Assembly (NCBI GenBank): GCA_023227685.1
Contig: JALNVG010000018.1
Location: 1-21,578 of the forward strand
DNA length: 21,578 nucleotides
Source: Bacteroidaceae bacterium
Lineage (GTDB): Bacteria > Bacteroidota > Bacteroidia > Bacteroidales > Bacteroidaceae
Direction of reading: 5' to 3'
In this document: positions 15,387 through 21,578 of the stretch, one piece after another
Numbering within the stretch: position 1 is the stretch's first letter
Layout of the letters: every line of letters begins with the position of its first letter
The notes under the pieces: generated by a model
Seen by the model: only the letters and a program-made list of their open reading frames with translations
Told to the model about the DNA's origin: nothing
Databases searched by the model: none
Position numbers and translations under genes: made by a program

Positions 15387-17528
15387 TTATAAAAAGTCTT
15401 CAAAATAACGAGTTATCTTTTCGTGTAAATGTACTCTTTCGTGCCCTATCACATTATGTTTATGACCGGGATAAGTAAATAAATCGGGGAAAACATTGGC
15501 TTCGATGCAGGCTTTGACAAAAGTTAGTGTATGTTGAGGTACACAGGTATCGTCATGGTCATTGTGTATAATAAGTAAATGTCCTTTCAAGTTTTCGGCC
15601 AAATTTTTCAAATCAGTCTCTTTATATCCTTCGGGATTGGTTTGTGGTGTATCCATGTAACGTTCTCCATACATTATTTCATAATATTTCCAATCCGTTA
15701 CCGGACCTCCGGCTACTCCAACTTTAAAAATATCAGGGTGGCGTAACATAAGTGCTATAGTCATGTGGCCTCCGAAACTCCATCCGTGAACACCTATGCG
15801 ATTGGCATCTATATAAGGAAGGCTTTTTAGAAAGTCAACGCCTTTCATTTGATCTTTACATTCTTCGACGCCGAGATGGCGGAAGGTCACATTCTCGAAT
15901 TTCATTCCGCGATTTTCACTTCCTCTATTATCGAGTGTAAACATTATATAGCCCTTGTTGGCCATGTATATATCCCATCCGCGAATATCATATAAATATT
16001 TGTTATGAATCATTTGTGCATGAGGTCCACCATAAACATAGATAATGACCGGATATCTTTTAGTAGAATCAAAATCTGCTGGCTTAACTAAACGATAATA
16101 CAGATCCGTTACTCCGTCGGCTGCCTTAATAGTACCCGTTTCAATGGCTGGCATGCGATAATTTTCATAGGAGTTTTCTGCTTTCAGCAGGTTAATGCTT
16201 TTTCTTTTTGCTATATTAATGAGATCGATATTTCGGGGTAGGGTTGGGGTTGAGTATTTATCTATTATAAATTGTCCGGATGTACTAAGAATCCCTGTAT
16301 GTACGCCTTCGTTATTGCCTATTGGAGCTATATTCCCATCTTTTAAACGAATACTGAATATATTAGATTGTAAAGGAGAGTCTTTTGTACTTTCTATAAT
16401 AATTTCTTTGTTTTTTTTGTTGAATCCGAGAATAGATTGTACTAACCAATTGCCTTTAGTAATTTGTTTTAGTAATTTGCCCTCTGTGTTATACAGATAG
16501 AGATGGTTGAAACCATCTTGTTGACTTTGGTAAATAAATTTGTTTTCATCCCATGGTAAAAAAACTATAGGATTTAGAGGTTCAACATACTTGGAATTTT
16601 TCTCTTCAATCAATACAGCTTTTAATTCGCCGGTTTTTACATCGTATCTACATAATTTAGAGTGGTTTTGGTCCCTATTTAACTCTATCAGATAGAGACT
16701 TTTTTCGTTGGGAGACCAGCTTATGTTTGTAAAATAGCGGTTTGTAGGATCGCCGACCTTCAAATATAGCGTATCCTTTGTTAGCGGATTGTAAATACCT
16801 ACGGTGACTTTATGGCTTGTCATGCCTGCCATCGGATAGCGGATGTAATTGACCTGAGCCTCTCTTGTTGTAACATCAACTAGAGGATATTGAGCGACCA
16901 TTCGTTCATCCATGCGGTAAAAGGCGAGGAGATCACCCTTGGGGCTCCAAAAAGTACCTTTAGTAATACCGAATTCATTTCTGTGAACAGCTTGACCGCA
17001 AAGGACGTCTTCCGGTTCATGGGTCACAGCCGTTCCGTTTACATATAAATTATTCTTGATCGTATATGCCAGGTTGCCATTTATTGTACAATAATCTTTG
17101 TTTTGTGCTATTGTGTCCAGTGGTACACTCTTGACTATTTGATTTGTTTTGAAATTATAGACGATGTATTTGTCGGGCAAGGTGATCAACATTTGTGATT
17201 TGTCAGGCCAAGGGAAACTCGTGTTATAAAAGTGTTGAATTTTACCCAATTTGTTTTTTTCAAGTACCCGATTAACCTCTGTACGTAAGGATAATATTTG
17301 TTTCTTGCCTGATATTGGTGAGATAACATATAAGGTGTCAATATCCGGCCTGATGCATTCATCGTTCCACCATTGAGTATTATATAAATTTTTGGTAAAA
17401 AGATAGGTTTCACCTCCAGGAATAAGATTTTCTAAGGTTAATTTTTTCAAATCTTGTGCCATTACATTGATTGCGAAGGGAATCATTAATAGTAAAAGTA
17501 GATGTTTGAAATTCCTATTTTTCTTCAT
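15387..17528 (-). CDS. S9 family peptidase, dipeptidyl peptidase IV / prolyl tripeptidyl peptidase-like
   Basis: A 713-residue secreted serine exopeptidase. A signal peptide occupies about residues 1-24 (cleavage after VMA). A beta-propeller domain (DPP-IV N-terminal family) spans roughly 50-460 and contains RMDERMVAQYP, where the N-terminus-binding Glu sits. An alpha/beta-hydrolase domain follows. The catalytic triad is Ser584 (GWSFGGH), Asp659 (DHDDTCVP) and His691 (GHKHN). The spacings of 75 and 107 equal those of P. gingivalis PtpA (Ser603, Asp678, His710, from memory). It should remove proline-containing di- or tripeptides in the periplasm. Whether it is DPP-IV or PTP-A in specificity cannot be settled by eye. 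Its start overlaps the methyltransferase gene by 14 bases. Confidence 0.92.
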   Translation of the reverse strand: MKKNRNFKHLLLLLMIPFAINVMAQDLKKLTLENLIPGGETYLFTKNLYNTQWWNDECIRPDIDTLYVISPISGKKQILSLRTEVNRVLEKNKLGKIQHFYNTSFPWPDKSQMLITLPDKYIVYNFKTNQIVKSVPLDTIAQNKDYCTINGNLAYTIKNNLYVNGTAVTHEPEDVLCGQAVHRNEFGITKGTFWSPKGDLLAFYRMDERMVAQYPLVDVTTREAQVNYIRYPMAGMTSHKVTVGIYNPLTKDTLYLKVGDPTNRYFTNISWSPNEKSLYLIELNRDQNHSKLCRYDVKTGELKAVLIEEKNSKYVEPLNPIVFLPWDENKFIYQSQQDGFNHLYLYNTEGKLLKQITKGNWLVQSILGFNKKNKEIIIESTKDSPLQSNIFSIRLKDGNIAPIGNNEGVHTGILSTSGQFIIDKYSTPTLPRNIDLINIAKRKSINLLKAENSYENYRMPAIETGTIKAADGVTDLYYRLVKPADFDSTKRYPVIIYVYGGPHAQMIHNKYLYDIRGWDIYMANKGYIMFTLDNRGSENRGMKFENVTFRHLGVEECKDQMKGVDFLKSLPYIDANRIGVHGWSFGGHMTIALMLRHPDIFKVGVAGGPVTDWKYYEIMYGERYMDTPQTNPEGYKETDLKNLAENLKGHLLIIHNDHDDTCVPQHTLTFVKACIEANVFPDLFTYPGHKHNVIGHERVHLHEKITRYFEDFL

Positions 17529-19038
17529 TTCCTTTACCCTTTTCTCCTTTATCAGTGTTATCGATAATCTGTTGATCTGTTCCAGGTGCTATTTCCGTTG
17601 TGTTTGTTTGATCTGATTTCGGTTTGATGTGAATACGCGGTCTTTTATCAAATCGAACGATTTTATTCGTTCTGAAACTTCTGAATACATCGGTATCTCT
17701 ATCATCTCTTCTTTCTTCTCTCTTATCGCCGAATTTATTCCAAGGTTTATCTTCAGATTTTCTAGAGTCACGATCTTTGTAAGTCTTTTTGTAACCGTGA
17801 TTTTCGGGATAAGCATCAAATTTTCTAGGTTTTGGGGCATCTTTTTCATCCTCCTTATAAATACCATTTTTTACTTCATCGGCTTTCATAATATTATATT
17901 TCCCGTCAAATATTTCATATTTACGGAAACTACATTCTAGCTGGCCATTATATAAAGGTATTTTTTCGCTGGCTTTCAGACCGATTTGGTCAAAACATTC
18001 ATCACGGTATGAGATAATCCAAGCAACATTGTTGATAAAACCGTGTTTTAGCCTTTCACCGATAGTCTGATAAAGGCCCAGTAAATTTTCGCTGGACATT
18101 CGTTCTCCGTAAGGCGGGTTGGTTATCATGATGGCCTTTTCTGAAGGCTGTTCGAAATGTTGTATAGGTTGAAGTTTTAATGCTACATCTTTTGAGACGC
18201 CTGCAGCTTTGACGTTTTCGGTTGCTATGCTGATAGCCATTGGGTCGTTGTCGTATGCATATATCTTATGTTCAAACGGACGTTCATTGCTTTCGTCATT
18301 ATATATTGCTTCTAACATTTCGGGATCAAAATCCGGCCATTTTTCGAAGGCAAATTCTTTACGAAAAATTCCAGGAGCAATATTTCTGGCTATAAGTGCT
18401 GCTTCTATAGGAATTGTACCTGATCCACTCATCGGATCTATTAGGTCGCAGTCTCCTTTCCAGCCTGTAAGCATAATCATGCCCGCTGCCAAAACTTCAT
18501 TAAGTGGTGCTTCAACAGCCTCTTGCCGATATCCACGGCGATGTAGAGATTCACCCGAAGAGTCAAGAGACAGTGTGCATGCCGTTTCTGAAATATGCAT
18601 GTTCAATTGTATGTCCGGTTTCGTGAGATGAACCGATGGGCGCTTACCAGTCTTTTCTCTAAAATAATCGGCTATTGCATCTTTAACCTTATATGAAACG
18701 AACTTGGAATGACGGAATTCTTCGCTGTATACGACTGCATCGATAGCGAAAGTCTTTTCTGTTGTCAGATAATCTTCCCAATGAATGGTTTGTACTTGCT
18801 GATATACCTCATCGGCGTCTTTAGCATTAAAATGTTTGATGGGTTTTAGAATCCTTATGGCTGTCCGCAGATAAAAGTTTGCTTTGTACATCATCTGTTT
18901 ATCGCCGGTAAATGCTACCATACGTCTGCCAATTTGAATGTTTTTAGCACCAATTGTTGTTAACTCTTCTGCCAGAATGTTTTCCAATCCTTGAAAAGTT
19001 TTGGCTATCATTTCAAATTCTTCACTTTTTTGTGTCAT
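17515..19038 (-). CDS. THUMP-domain class I SAM-dependent RNA methyltransferase (RlmL N-half/YpsC type)
   Basis: A 507-residue protein probably methylating a guanine N2 of 23S rRNA, like the N-terminal half of E. coli RlmL (m2G2445). The N-terminal ferredoxin-like and THUMP regions cover about 9-155. The Rossmann methyltransferase follows with the SAM motif DPMSGSGTIPIEAAL (201-215) and catalytic NPPYGER (307-313). After about residue 380 comes a charged, low-complexity tail of some 125 residues rich in Lys, Arg, Asp and Glu, likely unstructured and RNA-binding. No second methyltransferase domain (RlmK) is fused. The gene starts 54 bp after cysE and overlaps the peptidase gene by 14 bases. 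Position 2445 is inferred from the family only. Confidence 0.88.
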   Translation of the reverse strand: MTQKSEEFEMIAKTFQGLENILAEELTTIGAKNIQIGRRMVAFTGDKQMMYKANFYLRTAIRILKPIKHFNAKDADEVYQQVQTIHWEDYLTTEKTFAIDAVVYSEEFRHSKFVSYKVKDAIADYFREKTGKRPSVHLTKPDIQLNMHISETACTLSLDSSGESLHRRGYRQEAVEAPLNEVLAAGMIMLTGWKGDCDLIDPMSGSGTIPIEAALIARNIAPGIFRKEFAFEKWPDFDPEMLEAIYNDESNERPFEHKIYAYDNDPMAISIATENVKAAGVSKDVALKLQPIQHFEQPSEKAIMITNPPYGERMSSENLLGLYQTIGERLKHGFINNVAWIISYRDECFDQIGLKASEKIPLYNGQLECSFRKYEIFDGKYNIMKADEVKNGIYKEDEKDAPKPRKFDAYPENHGYKKTYKDRDSRKSEDKPWNKFGDKREERRDDRDTDVFRSFRTNKIVRFDKRPRIHIKPKSDQTNTTEIAPGTDQQIIDNTDKGEKGKGNEEK

Positions 19039-19052
19039 GTTATTGTTTTGTT

Positions 19053-19074
19053 AATGTTTCCCAGAGAAAACATT
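19053..19074 (-). promoter_or_regulatory. Hairpin just upstream of the methyltransferase start
   Basis: On the minus-strand RNA, 19074-19066 can pair with 19061-19053: nine pairs including one U-G, with a 4-base loop. Its 3' foot lies 14 bases before ATG 19038. No U tract follows, so it is not a simple terminator. A processing site or translational control element between cysE and the methyltransferase gene is possible. The pairing is seen; the role is inferred. Confidence 0.4.
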
Positions 19075-19092
19075 TATCCTTTTTTACCTGAT

Positions 19093-19986
19093 TTATTTAT
19101 TTTTTTTAAAGACTTTTGCTTCGGCGGGTATATCTTCGGTTACCCAAATGTTACCACCGACAATAGCATCGTGTCCTATTGTAATTCTTCCCAGAATTGT
19201 AGCATTGGAATAAACGATTACATTATCTTCTAAAATAGGATGACGAGGAATGCCCTTAATGGGCTTACCTTCGGTGTCCAAAGGGAAGCTTCTAGCACCT
19301 AAGGTTACACCTTGATATATTTTTACGTTGTTTCCTATAATACTTGTGGCCCCAATTACAACGCCTGTGCCATGATCGATGGCAAAATGATTGCCAATTA
19401 TCGCACCGGGGTGGATATCAATTCCGGTTTCGCTATGTCCTATTTCGGTGATGATGCGTGGGATGAGCGGTACACCCAATTCTAATAATTTATGTGCTAT
19501 GCGATAGTTACTGATAGCTTTTATGGCAGGGTAGCAGCAAATAACCTCTCCATAACTTTGTGCTGCCGGATCTCCATTGTAAACAGCTATAACATCAGTA
19601 GAAAGAATCTGTCGTAATTCGGGTAAATAGCCTATAAATTGAGCTGACAACTCTGTGGCTTTTTCTCTTTTAGATTCGTGACATGGTCTGCATTCTTCTG
19701 TTTCTGCGAAGCAAAGTCCGGCCATGATTTGTTCGGCTAATAGATCAAACAGCTTTTCTACGTTTACACCGATGTGATAATTAATGGTTTGGTTCTTGAT
19801 AATGGAATTTCCGTAATATCCGGGAAATATTATCGATCGCGTTAGTTCAATAATTTCATTTAACACTTTTGCCGAAGGCAATGGCTCACCATCTTTGTTT
19901 TGGTGGAACAGTCCTTTGTACGATTCGCTTTCCGAAAGCTCGACAACTGTTTTAGTCAGAATGTTGGTAAAGTTTTTTGGACTCAT
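19093..19986 (-). CDS. cysE: Serine O-acetyltransferase CysE
   Basis: Transfers acetyl from acetyl-CoA to serine, the committed step of cysteine synthesis, in the cytoplasm. The 297 residues comprise an alpha-helical N-terminal domain (about 1-180) and a left-handed beta-helix of hexapeptide repeats (185-285). The active-site block HSETGIDIHPGA (184-195) and the catalytic pair Asp204-His205 in DHGTGVVIG are present, and a further conserved His249 sits in RHP. It is longer than E. coli CysE (273), with the extra length in the helical domain, which also carries a Cys cluster at 92, 99 and 102. A consensus promoter lies upstream. No cysK is in the window. Confidence 0.94.
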   Translation of the reverse strand: MSPKNFTNILTKTVVELSESESYKGLFHQNKDGEPLPSAKVLNEIIELTRSIIFPGYYGNSIIKNQTINYHIGVNVEKLFDLLAEQIMAGLCFAETEECRPCHESKREKATELSAQFIGYLPELRQILSTDVIAVYNGDPAAQSYGEVICCYPAIKAISNYRIAHKLLELGVPLIPRIITEIGHSETGIDIHPGAIIGNHFAIDHGTGVVIGATSIIGNNVKIYQGVTLGARSFPLDTEGKPIKGIPRHPILEDNVIVYSNATILGRITIGHDAIVGGNIWVTEDIPAEAKVFKKNK

Positions 19987-20021
19987 TAAAATTGATCCTT
20001 ATGCTTTTAATTTATTGGTTA

Positions 20022-20052
20022 CAAAGGTAATAATAAATGGTAATATTGCAAA
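20022..20052 (-). promoter_or_regulatory. Consensus Bacteroidetes promoter for cysE operon
   Basis: On the minus strand, TTTG (20052-20049) is followed after 19 bases by TACCTTTG (20029-20022). This matches the full Bacteroidetes primary-sigma consensus TTTG-N19-21-TAnnTTTG. Transcription would start near 20013-20016, about 30 bases before the cysE ATG at 19986. It lies downstream of the terminator for the preceding gene, so it is the probable start of the long leftward operon. Confidence 0.8.
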
Positions 20053-20070
20053 TCTATTGAATTGATAAAA

Positions 20071-20104
20071 TAAAAAAAGAGGTAGAACTTTTAATTCTAC
20101 CTCT
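20071..20104 (-). terminator. Intrinsic terminator of the DUF3836-type gene
   Basis: AGAGGTAGAA (20078-20087) and TTCTACCTCT (20095-20104) form a perfect 10-bp stem with a 7-base loop. On the minus strand the stem is followed by seven Ts (20078-20072). It sits 26 bases after the stop of the small secreted-protein gene. Confidence 0.88.
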
Positions 20105-20129
20105 CAAAAAAGCATTTTGATATAGTTTT

Positions 20130-20525
20130 CTATAAGTTTGTGTTATCCATGCTAACAGTCATATCAGGTATAAGTTTGAAACTTTTATTACTGTTATCCC
20201 ATTTGTAGTAGTGAGTCGTTACGGTTTTACCTTCGTAAGTATAATTAATACGGAGATCATTTATCCAATTATTAGACTCGCTATCCCATTTCATGGATTT
20301 GTTTTCAATCATTTGGTTATTTGCATTGTACTGGTAATCGTACTTCATGTAATTAGTCAAAACGTCGTTATTCATTTTGTAGATCGTTTGTCCGATTACT
20401 TTACCGTTCTGCTCTTGAGAGTTATAAATAAGTTGACCATTGTTGTTATGAGCGCTTACCGTTAAGCTTCCTAATAAAATGATTATCAGGCATGCTAATG
20501 TTTTAATTAATTTTTTTGTTTTCAT
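20130..20525 (-). CDS. Small secreted DUF3836-type protein
   Basis: A 131-residue protein with a clear signal peptide: basic MKTKK, hydrophobic core, and cleavage after VSA at residue 25. The mature part is rich in Tyr, Asn, Lys and Trp. It shows two imperfect copies of a Y-x-Y ... KWD-S-x-N unit, near residues 61-89 and 93-117, suggesting a small repeated beta structure. The pattern fits DUF3836, a family I know from Bacteroides; this is recalled, not searched. No catalytic residues are evident. The gene stands alone between two terminators. I see no full-consensus promoter upstream, only a weak TATATTTA at 20594-20587 on the minus strand. Function unknown; periplasmic or surface location inferred. 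Confidence 0.72.
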   Translation of the reverse strand: MKTKKLIKTLACLIIILLGSLTVSAHNNNGQLIYNSQEQNGKVIGQTIYKMNNDVLTNYMKYDYQYNANNQMIENKSMKWDSESNNWINDLRINYTYEGKTVTTHYYKWDNSNKSFKLIPDMTVSMDNTNL

Positions 20526-20689
20526 GATATACTAGTTTTTAACGTTATGCTTTCATTTGTCTATCAATATTGTGTGTTTCATACTGTAAATATACAATAT
20601 ATTTTTTATAATCGATATAAAATCAAATAAAATGTATCAAAACGTCAATTTTGGCTTTTGGGTGCTCTTACGAATTGTTAGATAAATGT

Positions 20690-20725
20690 GCAAAAAAATA
20701 TCCGGTTGTTTATTGCCGGATATTC
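20690..20725 (-). terminator. Intrinsic terminator of polA
   Basis: AATATCCGG (20697-20705) pairs with CCGGATATT (20716-20724), a 9-bp stem with a 10-base loop. Read leftward, it runs into a stretch of Ts (complement of the A run 20692-20698). It lies about 77 bases beyond the polA stop and ends polA transcription before the small secreted-protein gene. Confidence 0.85.
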
Positions 20726-20801
20726 TTTAAATCAGTTAGAAAGCTTTATATAATTAAAGTTCCCTTTTTGTTTGTATAGTTAAATATTGTTATCGCAAGA
20801 G

Positions 20802-21578
20802 TTAATGTGCTTCCAACCAATTATTTCCCCATCCGCAGTCAACTTTTAAGGGAACATGCATGTGATATGCGTTCTCCATTTCTTGAATAACAATGTCTTC
20901 CACAATTTCTTTTTCATTTCTTGGAACACTAAAATTCAACTCATCGTGCACTTGTAGTATCATTTTTGATTTCAAACCTGCCGTTTTAAATCTTCGGTAG
21001 ATATTTATCATTGCTACCTTTATTATATCGGCAGCGCTTCCTTGAATCGGTGCATTGATGGCATTGCGTTCGGCATACTTTCTGACGACAGAATTTCTAG
21101 AATTGATGTCGGGAAGGTAGCGTTTCCTGTGAAATACAGTTTCAACGTATCCCTTTTCTTTTGCTATATCAATACATTTTTCTATATATTCTTTTACTTT
21201 GGGATATGTTTTGAAATATCCGTTTATCAAATCAGATGCTTCCCCGCGGCTTATATCTAATCTTTCTGATAATCCGAAGGGTGATATTCCATAGATAATT
21301 CCAAAGTTGGCTGTTTTTGCTTTCCTTCTCATTTCCGGTGTCACTTCGCTCAATTCTTTTTTGTATATCTTTGCTGCTGTGGCAGCATGGATATCTTTGT
21401 CGTCCAGAAAAGCATTAATCATATCTTTGTCTTCGCTTAGATGTGCCATGATTCGTAGTTCTATTTGCGAGTAATCAGCAGAAAAGAAAAGACAACCTTC
21501 ATCTGGGATAAATGCTTTTCTGATTTCTTTTCCGTTTTCGTCTCTTACCGGTACGTTTTGAAGGTTTGGATTGCTTGA
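20802..21578 (-). CDS. polA: DNA polymerase I, C-terminal part (5' end outside window)
   Basis: C-terminal 258 residues of a family A DNA polymerase, used in repair and Okazaki-fragment processing. The frame stays open to the right edge. Motif A DYSQIELR lies just inside that edge (about 21455-21480). Motif B follows as RRKAKTANFGIIYG, with a Phe at the position that in E. coli (F762) disfavours dideoxynucleotides. NAPIQGSAADIIK comes next and motif C is VHDE. The protein ends in NWLEAH, a normal family terminus. The 3'-5' and 5'-3' exonuclease domains would be beyond the window. A terminator follows the stop. Confidence 0.97.
   Translation of the reverse strand, partial: SSNPNLQNVPVRDENGKEIRKAFIPDEGCLFFSADYSQIELRIMAHLSEDKDMINAFLDDKDIHAATAAKIYKKELSEVTPEMRRKAKTANFGIIYGISPFGLSERLDISRGEASDLINGYFKTYPKVKEYIEKCIDIAKEKGYVETVFHRKRYLPDINSRNSVVRKYAERNAINAPIQGSAADIIKVAMINIYRRFKTAGLKSKMILQVHDELNFSVPRNEKEIVEDIVIQEMENAYHMHVPLKVDCGWGNNWLEAH

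Noticed and set aside
15365..15403. TTG start adding 13 residues to PurD
   Set aside because: GAR synthetase begins directly at the MKILLLGSGG block encoded from ATG 15364.
18209..18631. 140-codon open frame on the plus strand inside the RNA methyltransferase gene
   Set aside because: It is antisense to the SAM-binding core, which is clearly coding on the minus strand; the composition is that of a shadow frame.
1..21578. Search for a defence system, mobile element, CRISPR array or RNA gene
   Set aside because: No transposase, integrase, restriction, toxin-antitoxin, repeat-spacer pattern or cloverleaf was recognised. The intergenic gaps are all under 300 bases and hold only the promoters, terminators and hairpins listed.

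Overview
The window is a stretch of AT-rich Bacteroidota chromosome, most probably order Bacteroidales (Bacteroides/Phocaeicola-like). Four things point there: promoter -7 elements matching the Bacteroidetes form TAnnTTTG; a secreted DUF3836-type protein; a DUF2723 membrane protein in tandem with a small polysaccharide deacetylase; and a Bacteroides-style run polA / cysE / THUMP methyltransferase / S9 peptidase / purD. I see no tRNA, rRNA, CRISPR array, insertion sequence, integrase or phage gene.

Layout. Bases 1-6660 are read rightward. They hold nrdA (cut by the left edge) and nrdB, an E. coli-like class Ia ribonucleotide reductase. After a promoter come kduI, kduD and a DUF4861 lipoprotein gene, a uronate-catabolism cluster. 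A strong inverted repeat at 6710-6740 separates this half from the rest. Everything from 6761 to the right edge is read leftward.

In leftward transcription order: polA (only its 3' third is present) ends at a terminator (20697-20724). A small secreted DUF3836-type protein follows with its own terminator (20078-20104). A consensus promoter (20022-20052) then starts cysE and a long row: cysE, a THUMP-domain RNA methyltransferase, a DPP-IV/prolyl-tripeptidyl-peptidase-like S9 peptidase, purD, an unrecognised polytopic membrane protein, a YqaA-type VTT membrane protein, a metal-binding ABC lipoprotein and a metal ABC ATPase. Several of these genes overlap or abut. A further promoter -7 element (10776-10783) probably starts the last pair, the DUF2723 membrane protein and the deacetylase.

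How the genes work together. NrdAB makes deoxynucleotides. KduI and KduD convert the unsaturated-uronate product 5-keto-4-deoxyuronate to 2-keto-3-deoxygluconate (pectin or glycosaminoglycan breakdown), with DUF4861 as an uncharacterised envelope partner. CysE starts cysteine synthesis and PurD is the second step of purine synthesis. The peptidase trims proline-containing oligopeptides in the periplasm. The DUF2723/deacetylase pair looks like an envelope glycosylation unit. The metal ABC genes lack a permease in this window.

Most of this is ordinary core chromosome. The least understood parts are the DUF2723/deacetylase pair (TMEM260-like GT-C relative), the DUF4861 lipoprotein, and the permease-less metal transporter with an altered ligand set. 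I found no convincing undescribed defence or mobile system.
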